Part shown: positions 8,540 through 14,448 of the stretch, one piece after another
Position numbering within the stretch: the stretch's first letter is position 1
Layout of the letters: every line of letters begins with the position of its first letter
From: a virus
Direction: 5' to 3' (one strand)
Virus record (IMG/VR): IMGVR_UViG_3300032309_000130
Coordinates: 1-32,699 of that record
Length of the DNA stretch: 32,699 nt
Notes under the pieces: model-generated
Told to the model about the DNA's origin: nothing
Database searches by the model: none
The model's input: only the letters and a program-made list of their open reading frames with translations
Translations under genes and position numbers: made by a program

Positions 8540-9549
8540 TTAATGGGCATTCCATTTCGTTCAAGAATATTAACATGGGTTGGGTCAAACACAACAAAAT
8601 TTGATGTGCCGCCTTTGCGCCTACTGCCAGCATCTAAGTAACGAACACCGGGAATGCCATGTTCTTGCAAAAAATTGGATGCCTCCATTGCTGGGTTTTT
8701 ACTTCCTGCCCATTCATAATTCTTTTGAATTTCTTTGTATAACTTTTCTCCACTTGTACCTGTTGCACCTGAGCCAAACTTTTCAAGCATAGATTTGCTT
8801 AACTTTTCACGCATTGCGTCAGGCACTGGGTTATCCCAGTCCAACATGGAAGCAATCTTTTCATCAGGCAAGTCAACTTTGTACAAAGCGCCTTGTGTGG
8901 CCTTGATGTCTTTTTTCTTGATTTGTGATGCAGTATCAAACATTTGGCGAAAGTAATCTAAGCCTTTTTCAAGCGCCCAAGGTTCACCAGCCTTAACACC
9001 CTCAATTCCTTGCTTGGCAATATCTCGCGCCACTTTAGGCGATTGATGATATGCAAGACCCAGCACATGAGCAACAGGATCACCACCAACACCCCCCTCA
9101 TATTGTTTGCCTTGCCAGTTATATGTATATGGGTCAGCACCGCCTGCCAATCGTTTTTGATAACCCTCTGCTACCGCAGGGGCTTCAGCAAAGTACAAAC
9201 CATGCCCATAAACCTGATTTCCCTCACCCGATCCAATTTTGTTTGCATCAAACTTTGTGAATCTGTATGGCGACCCATGAAACACTGTCATTCCGATAGG
9301 GTTGTAGGCTTCAGCAAATGTGTCCATTGTGCTTTGTTGCGCCGCCAATTGTTTAGGTGTAGCCTGCTGACCCCTAGCTGGTGCGCCGAACCCTTGGGCG
9401 GCTTGAACCATTTCTTGGTTGTAAACCCTTGCGCGGTCATTTGCATTGCCAACCATCTGTTGCAAGCTGGTAACAGGGTTTTGAACAAAATCAGCCCCCT
9501 TCCGCTTTGCAGAATTTATTGCACTGTAAATGTCTGCAAGGGTTGGCAT
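8536..9549 (-). CDS. ADP-ribosyltransferase-like protein (ART-PolyVal type)
   Basis: The 337-residue protein has an N-terminal linker of about 85 residues, then VFHGSPYRFTKFDANKIGSG (89-108) and YGHGLYFAE (114-122). Near the end are HGIPGVRYLDAGSRR and NFVVFDPTHVNILERNG (317-333). This His-Gly-Ser / GxGLYFAE / FVVFD...ILERNG pattern is the mark of ADP-ribosyltransferase domains in phage polyvalent proteins (ART-PolyVal). These are inferred to use NAD+ to modify host or phage targets. H91, the Tyr in GLYFAE and a late acidic residue would be catalytic. The gene is stand-alone and coupled by ATGA to the small terminase. It may be co-injected or act on host machinery; the target is unknown. It abuts the 9550-9702 gene. 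Confidence 0.82.
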   Translation of the reverse strand: MPTLADIYSAINSAKRKGADFVQNPVTSLQQMVGNANDRARVYNQEMVQAAQGFGAPARGQQATPKQLAAQQSTMDTFAEAYNPIGMTVFHGSPYRFTKFDANKIGSGEGNQVYGHGLYFAEAPAVAEGYQKRLAGGADPYTYNWQGKQYEGGVGGDPVAHVLGLAYHQSPKVARDIAKQGIEGVKAGEPWALEKGLDYFRQMFDTASQIKKKDIKATQGALYKVDLPDEKIASMLDWDNPVPDAMREKLSKSMLEKFGSGATGTSGEKLYKEIQKNYEWAGSKNPAMEASNFLQEHGIPGVRYLDAGSRRKGGTSNFVVFDPTHVNILERNGMPIK

Positions 9550-9702
9550 TTACTTCTTCTTTGGGGCTTTTTTAGCCTTTTCCGCTTCACGTTTGACCGA
9601 ATAGCCTATGGCAACTGCCTGCTTAACAGGCTTGCCAGCTTCTATTTCAGCCTTGATGTTCGCTTTCAGCGCCTTGGGGGTCATTGACTTGATTAGTGGC
9701 AT
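9550..9702 (-). CDS. Small basic protein, DUF6496-like
   Basis: A 50-residue Lys-rich protein starts MPLIKSMTPKALKANIKAEI, with a centre of EAGKPVKQAVAIGYSVKREA and a poly-Lys/Ala tail. The KQAVAI.YSVKREAE pattern matches the small family I know as DUF6496, found in many phages. Its stop TAA is followed directly by the ART start ATG. The start lies 56 bases inside the end of the 9647-9835 gene, in another frame. Function is unknown; the charge suggests nucleic-acid binding. Confidence 0.72.
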   Translation of the reverse strand: MPLIKSMTPKALKANIKAEIEAGKPVKQAVAIGYSVKREAEKAKKAPKKK

Positions 9703-9835
9703 TGTTGTTCTCCAATTCGTTTAACCAATATTGGCAATCTTGCAACGCACCGTTAATCATATGAAGATTGCTCTCCATCTGCTTGCCTTGCGCCATCAAA
9801 GTTTCAATCCTCGCTTTGATTTGATCTGTTGTCAT
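9647..9835 (-). CDS. Small helical protein, unknown
   Basis: This 62-residue protein is a predicted coiled helix (MTTDQIKARIETLMAQGKQM, then NLHMINGALQDCQYWLNELE). Similar short proteins with an ALQDCQYWL-type core are common in phages. It overlaps both neighbours in different frames: 32 bases with the gene upstream and 56 bases with the one downstream. The ribosome site is weak (AGAAG), which fits coupling to the preceding gene. No function can be given. Confidence 0.65.
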   Translation of the reverse strand: MTTDQIKARIETLMAQGKQMESNLHMINGALQDCQYWLNELENNNATNQVNDPQGAESEHQG

Positions 9836-9965
9836 ATTCTTCTAACTTTTGCTTTAACTCGGTGTTTTCCCTAAAAAGGGCAGCGGCTTGCACCATTGCA
9901 TTATCACGCTGCCCCTCTAGCATCTCGACTAAGGCTTGCACATCAATGTCGGGATGTTTCAGCAT
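9804..9965 (-). CDS. Small helical protein, unknown
   Basis: A 53-residue protein, MLKHPDIDVQALVEMLEGQR followed by a coiled segment (FRENTELKQKLEEYD). Its ATG directly follows the TAG stop of the 198-residue gene, and its end overlaps the next gene by 32 bases. The tight packing and regular heptads support a real gene, although it is short. No family is recognised. Confidence 0.6.
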   Translation of the reverse strand: MLKHPDIDVQALVEMLEGQRDNAMVQAAALFRENTELKQKLEEYDNRSNQSED

Positions 9966-10562
9966 CTAGGCAACCGTGCTAACCATGACGTAGTAGGTTG
10001 TGCCGCCGCTGGTCACGGGAATGGTATGGGTAACCACTGGTGAACCGACTTTGGCTCTAAACACGCCTGTTGCGCTAACCGCAGGCATTGCCGCAAAGTT
10101 ACCCACTTCACCTGTACCTGAGTTAGTTACACGCAAAAATGATGTGTTTGACCATGTGCCGCCAGTTGCAAAATCAGAATCCAATTGCAACGCCGCCAAC
10201 GTACCGCCAGGGTTTGTTGACGAACCGCCAATGGTTGCCCTAATCGCATTTGCAGCGCCAGCAATAGTGCCTGATCCATTAATAGATGTGCTGATGTGTG
10301 ATCCATTGATTGTGCCGCCAGCCGCAGCGCCAGCACCTGTAACCACGGAGAATGCCCGAATCGTTTCACCGCTACCTGTGCTGCTAAAAGTCAGCTTTTG
10401 GTAGGTTAAACGGGTGTCGCCACTAGTGGCGCTGGTTGTGGCATAAGCGCCGTTGATGATGCCGCTTGATGTAACAGCTACTGGAACGGCTGAATTGCCA
10501 ACCTGTACTGATACAAATTCGGGGTCTGCGTAAGCTACGCCTGTTGCAATTGAATTTGACAT
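9966..10562 (-). CDS. Beta-rich probable virion protein, unknown
   Basis: The 198-residue protein is rich in Gly, Ser, Thr and Val (VSVQVGNSAVPVAVTSSG, GGTINGSHISTSI, GTLAALQLDSDF) and ends VTSGGTTYYVMVSTVA. It has no signal peptide, Cys or catalytic motif. AAGGAAAT precedes ATG 10562. The composition resembles head decoration or fibre-like phage proteins. It sits upstream of the terminase genes among small accessory genes, so the structural role is an inference from composition. Confidence 0.75.
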   Translation of the reverse strand: MSNSIATGVAYADPEFVSVQVGNSAVPVAVTSSGIINGAYATTSATSGDTRLTYQKLTFSSTGSGETIRAFSVVTGAGAAAGGTINGSHISTSINGSGTIAGAANAIRATIGGSSTNPGGTLAALQLDSDFATGGTWSNTSFLRVTNSGTGEVGNFAAMPAVSATGVFRAKVGSPVVTHTIPVTSGGTTYYVMVSTVA

Positions 10563-10592
10563 GATATTTCCTTTATTTTTTCCAAAAGGGAT

Positions 10593-10865
10593 TTAACAAT
10601 TCCAGTTTTTTAAACTGGCCTTTGCCCGTTCCGCTGGGCCTTTCGAGTGTTTTACCACCCCCTCCATCCTAGCGCAAAAGCTGGCTTTTCGTCCAGCATC
10701 AGCCTTAGTCTTGGGGTTGGGGGCAGGCGGCTTGAGATTTGCATTGTTCTTTGCGTTGTATTCAGCACGACCTTTAGCGGTCATTCCAGCACCTTTTTCC
10801 GTTGGGTTGTAGGTCTTACCCTTACCCGTAGTGGTGTGCGGAATAGGCTTGTCGTGCTTCTTCAT
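10593..10865 (-). CDS. DUF6321-like small basic protein
   Basis: This 90-residue protein has the pattern GAGMTAKGRAEYNAKNNANL, then KPPAPNPKTKADAGRKASFC and ARMEGV, ending in RAKASLKNWNC. That matches a conserved family of phage and cellular proteins I know as DUF6321 (GLTAKGRAxYN...NLKPPVPNP...R.SFCARM...RWNC). Function is not known. It is basic and overlaps the next upstream gene by 4 bases (ATGA). Confidence 0.78.
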   Translation of the reverse strand: MKKHDKPIPHTTTGKGKTYNPTEKGAGMTAKGRAEYNAKNNANLKPPAPNPKTKADAGRKASFCARMEGVVKHSKGPAERAKASLKNWNC

Positions 10866-11023
10866 TTTTTGGCAGTCTTGGCAGCTTGCTTGAATGCCGC
10901 CGCAGTGGGTGCGCCTTTAGAACCCGGCGTTCTCATGCGTTCAGGCTTTTTACCAGCCGCCTTTTGTGCTTCGATGCGTTCTTGCTTTGCATGAATATTT
11001 GCATAAAGTCCAGTTTTTGCCAT
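10862..11023 (-). CDS. Small basic GLYANI-type protein
   Basis: From ATG 11023 the product has 53 residues: MAKTGLYANIHAKQERI, then KKPERMRTPGSKGAPTAAAF and a Lys/Ala tail. The start overlaps the GroES-like stop by one base (TAATG), with GGAGG just upstream inside that gene. A longer in-frame start at 11101 would run through the co-chaperonin gene and has no support. Proteins with GLYANI...RM..PGSKGAPT are frequent in phages next to DUF6321 genes. Nucleic-acid binding is possible; no function is known. Confidence 0.75.
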   Translation of the reverse strand: MAKTGLYANIHAKQERIEAQKAAGKKPERMRTPGSKGAPTAAAFKQAAKTAKK

Positions 11024-11280
11024 TACGCCTCCACTACCGCACAAATGTCGGCTTCTTGAATGATTTGATAATCCTGCCCAGCAATGTTGTGAACAGGCCA
11101 CTTTAAATAATCCCCATTGCCATACTTGATGAAGTCGCCAACTTGAGTTTGTTCAGCCTTTGGGCCAACCGCCACAACCGTTCCCTCGTTAAATGATTCC
11201 TTGTTGTTGACATAAATAATGTCAGACAACTTACGAACATTTGGGCGAACAACTACACGGTCATGCAGGGGCTTGATCAT
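11023..11280 (-). CDS. GroES-like co-chaperonin (Cpn10 family)
   Basis: The 85-residue protein opens IKPLHDRVVVRPN, the signature start of GroES, followed by EGTVVAVGPKAEQTQVGDFIKYGNG and closes with IIQEADICAVVEA, the family's last strand. It is about 12 residues shorter than bacterial GroES; the shortening lies in the mobile loop and roof region (KLSDIIYVNNKESFNEG). Like T4 gp31 it could replace host GroES as the GroEL lid to fold a phage protein, perhaps the coat. It lies in the small-gene cluster after the replication block. The fold assignment is strong; the client is inference. Confidence 0.87.
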   Translation of the reverse strand: MIKPLHDRVVVRPNVRKLSDIIYVNNKESFNEGTVVAVGPKAEQTQVGDFIKYGNGDYLKWPVHNIAGQDYQIIQEADICAVVEA

Positions 11281-11485
11281 TCTTTGGCTTTCTTCCGCGC
11301 TTTTTAGGTTCAGAAATGGTGTCGGTCATAATGTCATACACAGGCAAATCAACCATCACTCGTTCAATTAATGCGTGTTCTCCGCACCAATCGTTCATGT
11401 GCCTGTTAATTGTCTGTGGATAACGGCGGCAACTGCCCATGATTTGGGCATTCAAAAAAAACTTACAGTCGGCGCAGCTTGCCAT
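11261..11485 (-). CDS. Small Cys-rich, AT-hook-like protein
   Basis: A 74-residue protein with C4, C7, C19 and C34 (CADCKFF, GSCRRYP, NDWCGEH) that could bind one zinc, and a basic tail KKRGRKPKND resembling an AT hook. The N-terminal pattern CxxCxFF...GxCRRxP is common in small phage proteins. It overlaps the GroES-like gene by 20 bases in another frame, and its start overlaps the upstream stop (TAATG). DNA binding is plausible but not shown. Confidence 0.75.
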   Translation of the reverse strand: MASCADCKFFLNAQIMGSCRRYPQTINRHMNDWCGEHALIERVMVDLPVYDIMTDTISEPKKRGRKPKNDQAPA

Positions 11486-11697
11486 TACTGGCTACATTTC
11501 CGATCGTGGGTGTAGCAAACGCCGCTAGAACGTCCACCATCAAATTTTTTATCAGCGCCAGTCATGTTGGTTTTGGCGGCAGGAATGCCCATTTTGGCGC
11601 TACCTTTTTCACCTGTCATATCAGACGCGGCTGGGTTGCGTTTCATTGTGGCTGTTGTGCCGTAGCCCTTGGGTTCGTTCTTCATCATATTTGCCAT
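11485..11697 (-). CDS. Small hydrophilic protein, unknown
   Basis: The 70-residue, Lys- and Gly-rich protein (MANMMKNEPKGYGTTATMKR, GEKGSAKMG, KKFDGGRSSGVCY) has no membrane segment and no recognised domain. AAGGAAAA precedes ATG 11697, and the stop is coupled to the next gene as TAATG. It belongs to the run of short basic proteins between 9550 and 11697. Confidence 0.65.
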   Translation of the reverse strand: MANMMKNEPKGYGTTATMKRNPAASDMTGEKGSAKMGIPAAKTNMTGADKKFDGGRSSGVCYTHDRKCSQ

Positions 11698-11706
11698 GAT
11701 TTTTCC

Positions 11707-12066
11707 TTAGTTAAGAAAGCGCAGTTTATACAAGGTTGAATTGATCAAGTCGGCGATTTCGTCCACCAAATTTTGCAATTCTGTGTCTTGTGGCAGTTCC
11801 TTGCGGGATTCTTCCACAAATTCTTTCATGTTTTCCAAATATTTTACAGGGTCTTTTTCTGTATGAAATTCTTCAGGAAACTTTTTAAACTGTTCATATT
11901 TGCCCATATACGATTCGGCAAAGCGGTCAACCAAGTCAACAATTTGCTCATAATATTTACCTAACGCCTTATGTTTTGCATAGCTGGATGTTGACCAGTG
12001 CATGAAATGCGTCACCGTGCTGCTATGCAACAAGTGCGCTACGAATTCGGCTACTTCATGATTCAT
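11707..12066 (-). CDS. Ferritin/Dps-like helical protein (DUF5856-like)
   Basis: This 119-residue protein is almost wholly helical. The segment THFMHWSTSSYAKHKALGKY (19-38) followed by IVDLVDRFAE resembles the first helices of Dps-type ferritin-like proteins, where His and acidic residues bind metal. Phage proteins of this kind are known to me as DUF5856. It could bind iron or protect DNA, but neither is shown. It is the first gene after the strong terminator at 12081-12108, so a promoter should lie close by; I see no convincing one. Confidence 0.7.
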   Translation of the reverse strand: MNHEVAEFVAHLLHSSTVTHFMHWSTSSYAKHKALGKYYEQIVDLVDRFAESYMGKYEQFKKFPEEFHTEKDPVKYLENMKEFVEESRKELPQDTELQNLVDEIADLINSTLYKLRFLN

Positions 12067-12080
12067 ATTGCCACTATATC

Positions 12081-12108
12081 AAAAAAAAGGGGGGCGCAAC
12101 ACCCCCCT
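12081..12108 (-). terminator. Strong rho-independent terminator after the replication block
   Basis: On the minus strand six G (12107-12102) pair with six C (12094-12089) around a 7-nt loop, followed by eight T (12088-12081). It lies two bases past the stop of the 12110 gene and separates the replication block from the accessory and late genes. The late genes then need their own promoter or antitermination. Confidence 0.88.
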
Positions 12109-12109
12109 G

Positions 12110-12442
12110 TTAAGACAACTGCGCTTCCATTGTAGGCAAAGGAACGTCAGCAGGCCATAGCCCAGCGCCAGTTAACGCATGAACCGTTCCCATGTGCGCC
12201 GCCAACCACATTTGTTGACGTTCATCTTTGGTCAAGTCTTTACCTTGGTCAATTTCAAAATGGCATTTAAGGCACAGCGCCGCGACCAAATTGTCATCAG
12301 CCTTGATTCCTCTGCCTTTACCACCACCCCAGTTTGTGTGCGCCGCCTGCACCATGTTGCCCGACCCGCAGGCTTGGCAATCAAGCCCCGCCACTAGTTT
12401 CAGCAGTTTTTTTGATCTGACGTATTCGTGTTTTTGAAACAA
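12110..12442 (-). CDS. HNH-type nuclease (YbcO/DUF1364-like)
   Basis: The 110-residue protein has C22-x2-C25 (DCQACG), H35 (VQAAHTNWGGGKGRG), and C57-x2-C60-H61 with D65 (LCLKCHFEID). Two zinc-binding Cys pairs around a His form the beta-beta-metal pattern of small phage HNH nucleases such as YbcO. It probably cuts recombination or replication intermediates. The start is TTG 12442, with GGAG eight bases upstream; the gene overlaps the zinc-ribbon gene by 61 bases in another frame. It is the last gene before a terminator. Confidence 0.78.
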   Translation of the reverse strand: MFQKHEYVRSKKLLKLVAGLDCQACGSGNMVQAAHTNWGGGKGRGIKADDNLVAALCLKCHFEIDQGKDLTKDERQQMWLAAHMGTVHALTGAGLWPADVPLPTMEAQLS

Positions 12443-12566
12443 TTATTGTCTCCAAGGTTGTGAATCGGTGTTCGTTGGCGCATTCAAGTCTGCGGCGGCG
12501 GCTGTTGCCTGTGCTTATTCGGGTTTCTTTAACGATTGTCCAAGTCCCACATTCGGGACATTTCAT
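12381..12566 (-). CDS. Zinc-ribbon protein, NrdR N-terminus-like
   Basis: This 61-residue protein begins MKCPECGTWTIVKETRIS and has C29 and H33 further on (RRRRLECANEHRFTTLE). The arrangement matches the zinc ribbon of NrdR-type regulators without the ATP-cone domain. Small versions occur in many phages and may act as DNA-binding regulators. Its ATG overlaps the upstream gene stop (ATGA), and its last 62 bases overlap the HNH gene. Confidence 0.75.
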   Translation of the reverse strand: MKCPECGTWTIVKETRISTGNSRRRRLECANEHRFTTLETIIVSKTRIRQIKKTAETSGGA

Positions 12567-12892
12567 TGATGCGCCCTGTCTTGCATACGGTTAGTGGCTT
12601 CGCGTGTGCGCCAAATCTCAATGTCAAGCCTTGCCGCCTCAATTTCCCATTTTAGGGTTTCTTCTTGCTCAATTGCCACAGCAAGCCCACTTAACAGTTT
12701 TTGATAAACAGGGCTTGCGTAGGCTTCCCGTTCTTGGGCATTGGCAGCTTCAAACCCCATTTCCAAGGCATCTTTCATCAGCAGCGCCTTTTGGCTTTTG
12801 CGGAATTCTTCAAGGTAAACCCGCTGGGCTTTGGCTTCACCAAAAGCTGCAGCTTTATTGCGTATTTCTTGGGCGGCTTGTTCAGGTTTCAC
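12563..12892 (-). CDS. Helical protein of the replication block, unknown
   Basis: The 109-residue, Glu/Ala/Arg-rich, fully helical protein (EAKAQRVYLEEFRKSQKALL, then KWEIEAARLDIEIWRTREAT) recurs in phage replication and recombination clusters, but I do not know its function. Translation starts at GTG 12892 in a GTGA overlap with the nuclease gene stop, with GGA upstream. The predicted amphipathic helices suggest protein-protein contact. Confidence 0.7.
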   Translation of the reverse strand: MKPEQAAQEIRNKAAAFGEAKAQRVYLEEFRKSQKALLMKDALEMGFEAANAQEREAYASPVYQKLLSGLAVAIEQEETLKWEIEAARLDIEIWRTREATNRMQDRAHQ

Positions 12893-13155
12893 TGCAGTAT
12901 TCCAATCATGCGTAGGGCGGCTTCAGGGCTATCAACCCGCGCCAAGGTACTACCAGACCAGTTCTCAAAAAAATCGGCTTGCAAGCCTGTTAAACGCTTT
13001 TTTGAGTCTGTTTTAATCTCCACCAAGAATGTGTGATCCTTGTAGCCAACCAGCAAGTCAACTGGCAGGCTAATAATCCACACATAAGCGCCAGCATCCC
13101 GCAAAGCCTTGACAATAGCTTCTTGGTTTGCGTCAGTTCTTTTTGCGTGTCTCAT
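12889..13155 (-). CDS. Small PD-(D/E)XK nuclease, VRR-NUC-like
   Basis: In 88 residues it keeps the core of a PD-(D/E)XK fold: E12 in the first helix, PVDLLVGYKD with D33, and HTFLVEIKTD with E46 and K48, then LTGLQADFFENW. This matches short VRR-NUC or Holliday-junction-type phage nucleases. It probably processes branched DNA during replication. It sits between the small helical gene at 13133 and the GTG-started gene, with overlaps at both ends. Confidence 0.8.
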   Translation of the reverse strand: MRHAKRTDANQEAIVKALRDAGAYVWIISLPVDLLVGYKDHTFLVEIKTDSKKRLTGLQADFFENWSGSTLARVDSPEAALRMIGILQ

Positions 13156-13336
13156 AATTCATGTCTTGGCGTAATTGGTTAGCGGCGGCTCGTCCACGTT
13201 TTTTTGCTATGTCGGATAAGGTCATCTGCCACCACCCAGCGGCTTCCTGCTTCCCCTCCTCCACCACTTTCTTGCGATAACGTTTGATCCACTCCCGCGC
13301 TTCGGTTATCCGCATCCATTCCTTTGATGTGTCCAT
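13133..13336 (-). CDS. Small helical protein of the replication block
   Basis: From ATG 13336 the product has 67 residues: DTSKEWMRITEAREWIKRYR, then GKQEAAGWWQMTLSDIAKKRG and AAANQLRQDMN. Proteins with this Trp-rich helical pattern are common between replication genes of phages. A TTG one codon earlier is also possible. The gene overlaps the 13179-13439 frame by 158 bases and the nuclease gene by 23. No function is known. Confidence 0.68.
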   Translation of the reverse strand: MDTSKEWMRITEAREWIKRYRKKVVEEGKQEAAGWWQMTLSDIAKKRGRAAANQLRQDMNYETRKKN

Positions 13337-13439
13337 CAATGTCCCCTGTCATTTCAAGCGCCTTGGCAATTGTGTGGCGTGGGTAGGCAACGCCATCGCG
13401 CACCCGGTCAAGAATAGCTATTGCGTGTTCAAGATTCAT
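13179..13439 (-). CDS. Small protein, unknown, largely overlapping its neighbour
   Basis: An 86-residue frame starts at ATG 13439 behind AAGGAAAA. The first 35 residues (MNLEHAIAILDRVRDG, RHTIAKALEMTGDI) match a recurrent small phage protein that normally ends soon after this point. The rest (from about residue 36) is read out of frame through the 13133-13336 gene and is Gly- and Arg-rich (SGGGGEAGSRWVVAD). That tail may be a chance extension. I am confident in the start and not in the functional value of the tail. Confidence 0.6.
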   Translation of the reverse strand: MNLEHAIAILDRVRDGVAYPRHTIAKALEMTGDIDGHIKGMDADNRSAGVDQTLSQESGGGGEAGSRWVVADDLIRHSKKTWTSRR

Positions 13440-13803
13440 AGCTTTTCCTTAATTCCGCAAGTTTGCGTTTAGCTTCTGCAACCACTTCAGGGTCAACAGG
13501 CTTGGGATTGTAGGTAATCTGCTGTTCATCACGCGGGATAGCTGGCCCTGCATTGCAAAATTCCCTAAACCTGATGGCGCTTGGCGGGAAATCCCCATTT
13601 AATCGGGTAAATGCATAATCAAGGCTTGGCTTGTATGTCAAGAATCTACCAATTTGGTCTTTCCATATCTGCCGCACAACCTCCAAATCCATGCCCTCCC
13701 AGTTGCGATTAAATGCCTGACCATATATGCCGCCTAGCATCACAAAAACGTAATCAAGACCTTGATCAACATCAACAAAATCAGCTTTTGAGTAATTTGA
13801 CAT
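13429..13803 (-). CDS. Helicase loader-like replication protein (lambda P type)
   Basis: A 124-residue protein is read from ATG 13803, preceded by GGAGGAGG; the in-frame ATG at 13818 would place this site inside the gene. The core DYVFVMLGGIYGQAFNRNW, VRQIWKDQIGRFL, YAFTRLNGDFPPSAIRFREF and the C-terminal helix match short phage proteins annotated as replication protein P. These bring the host helicase DnaB to the origin. It follows the initiator gene with a 23-base overlap, as in O-P pairs. The assignment is by pattern and position. Confidence 0.72.
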   Translation of the reverse strand: MSNYSKADFVDVDQGLDYVFVMLGGIYGQAFNRNWEGMDLEVVRQIWKDQIGRFLTYKPSLDYAFTRLNGDFPPSAIRFREFCNAGPAIPRDEQQITYNPKPVDPEVVAEAKRKLAELRKSYES

Positions 13804-14440
13804 TGCTGCCTCCTCCAATAAGTCCGCGAGTTAAGCCTGACATGACCGCTTGATTCATTTGCCCAGTTTTGGTTAAGTTTTGTTTTTCAGCAACCCATTC
13901 AGCCTTAAAGCCGCGCCATCCCCTTGCTGAACATTCAGCCAATGCTTGTTCAAGTGTCCAGCCTGCTTTATTGGCTTCACGCTGAATTGACTTAACCACG
14001 GTTTCGGTAATCACTGCTCTGCTGGCTTTTCGTTGGGCAACAAAAGAATCCCAAACTTCGGCTGATACGCCGTTAGGCGCTTGCATCCTCTTTGTCTCTT
14101 TCTCTTTATATGTCTCTGTCTCTGTCTCTGTCTCTAGACCATCATCTTGATATCGTTCTGATATCGCGTTGATATCATCTTGTTCCAGCCAGTGAGACAG
14201 CTTGTTTAAGCAATCAATAGTTTGCTTTTCTGACATTCTTAAACGAAATGCAAGTGTTTTAGTTGTTGGGATATGCCCATCTTCTTCACTGGCTATAAGC
14301 CAACACATAACAAGCACTTTGCTGGCTTGGGCATCCAATTCATGCCAATCAATATCGTCAAGCAAATCCCTGTACAGCTTAACCCAAGGTGGTTTCCTAT
14401 CCTTGAAGTGCTGAAATTTATTCCAGTTCTTTATCTTCAT
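13781..14440 (-). CDS. Replication initiator with DnaT-like C-terminal domain
   Basis: The 219-residue protein has an N-terminal winged-helix-like part (WVKLYRDLLDDIDWHELDAQ, HIPTTKTLAFRLRMSEKQTI). A charged linker encoded by DNA repeats follows (about 96-115, ETETETETYKEKE). The C-terminal domain, VWDSFVAQRKASRAVITETV with GWTLEQALAECSARGWRGFKA, matches the DnaT-type DNA-binding domain of phage initiators. It likely binds the origin and starts DnaB loading with the next gene. The repeats within the gene may be that origin, as in the lambda O gene. The start ATG 14440 lies ten bases after the U run of the structured RNA. Confidence 0.82.
   Translation of the reverse strand: MKIKNWNKFQHFKDRKPPWVKLYRDLLDDIDWHELDAQASKVLVMCWLIASEEDGHIPTTKTLAFRLRMSEKQTIDCLNKLSHWLEQDDINAISERYQDDGLETETETETYKEKETKRMQAPNGVSAEVWDSFVAQRKASRAVITETVVKSIQREANKAGWTLEQALAECSARGWRGFKAEWVAEKQNLTKTGQMNQAVMSGLTRGLIGGGSNVKLLKS
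14111..14134. repeat. Four tandem copies of TGTCTC inside the initiator gene
   Basis: TGTCTC is repeated four times without change, within a pyrimidine-rich stretch on the plus strand (about 14093-14135). It encodes the (Glu-Thr) repeat of the initiator linker. Copy number could vary by slippage in steps of two codons without loss of frame. It lies 14 bases from the GATATC repeats and may be part of an origin. Confidence 0.85.
14149..14176. repeat. Three GATATC palindromes at 11-bp spacing, candidate origin iterons
   Basis: GATATC begins at 14149, 14160 and 14171, so copies are one helical turn apart; two of the three are preceded by TT and two are followed by G. They lie in the linker-coding part of the initiator gene. 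Origins made of short repeats inside the initiator gene are known from lambdoid phages. Use as an origin is inference. Confidence 0.55.
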
Positions 14441-14448
14441 TTTTTGCC

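Noticed and set aside
9010-9687. A 225-codon open frame on the plus strand
   Set aside because: It lies opposite the ART gene and its small neighbour, both with clear motifs on the minus strand. The product is rich in Cys, His and Leu without domain sense, and there is no operon context.
14111-14176. CRISPR array
   Set aside because: Repeats are 6 bases, have no unique spacers of normal length and are inside a coding gene.
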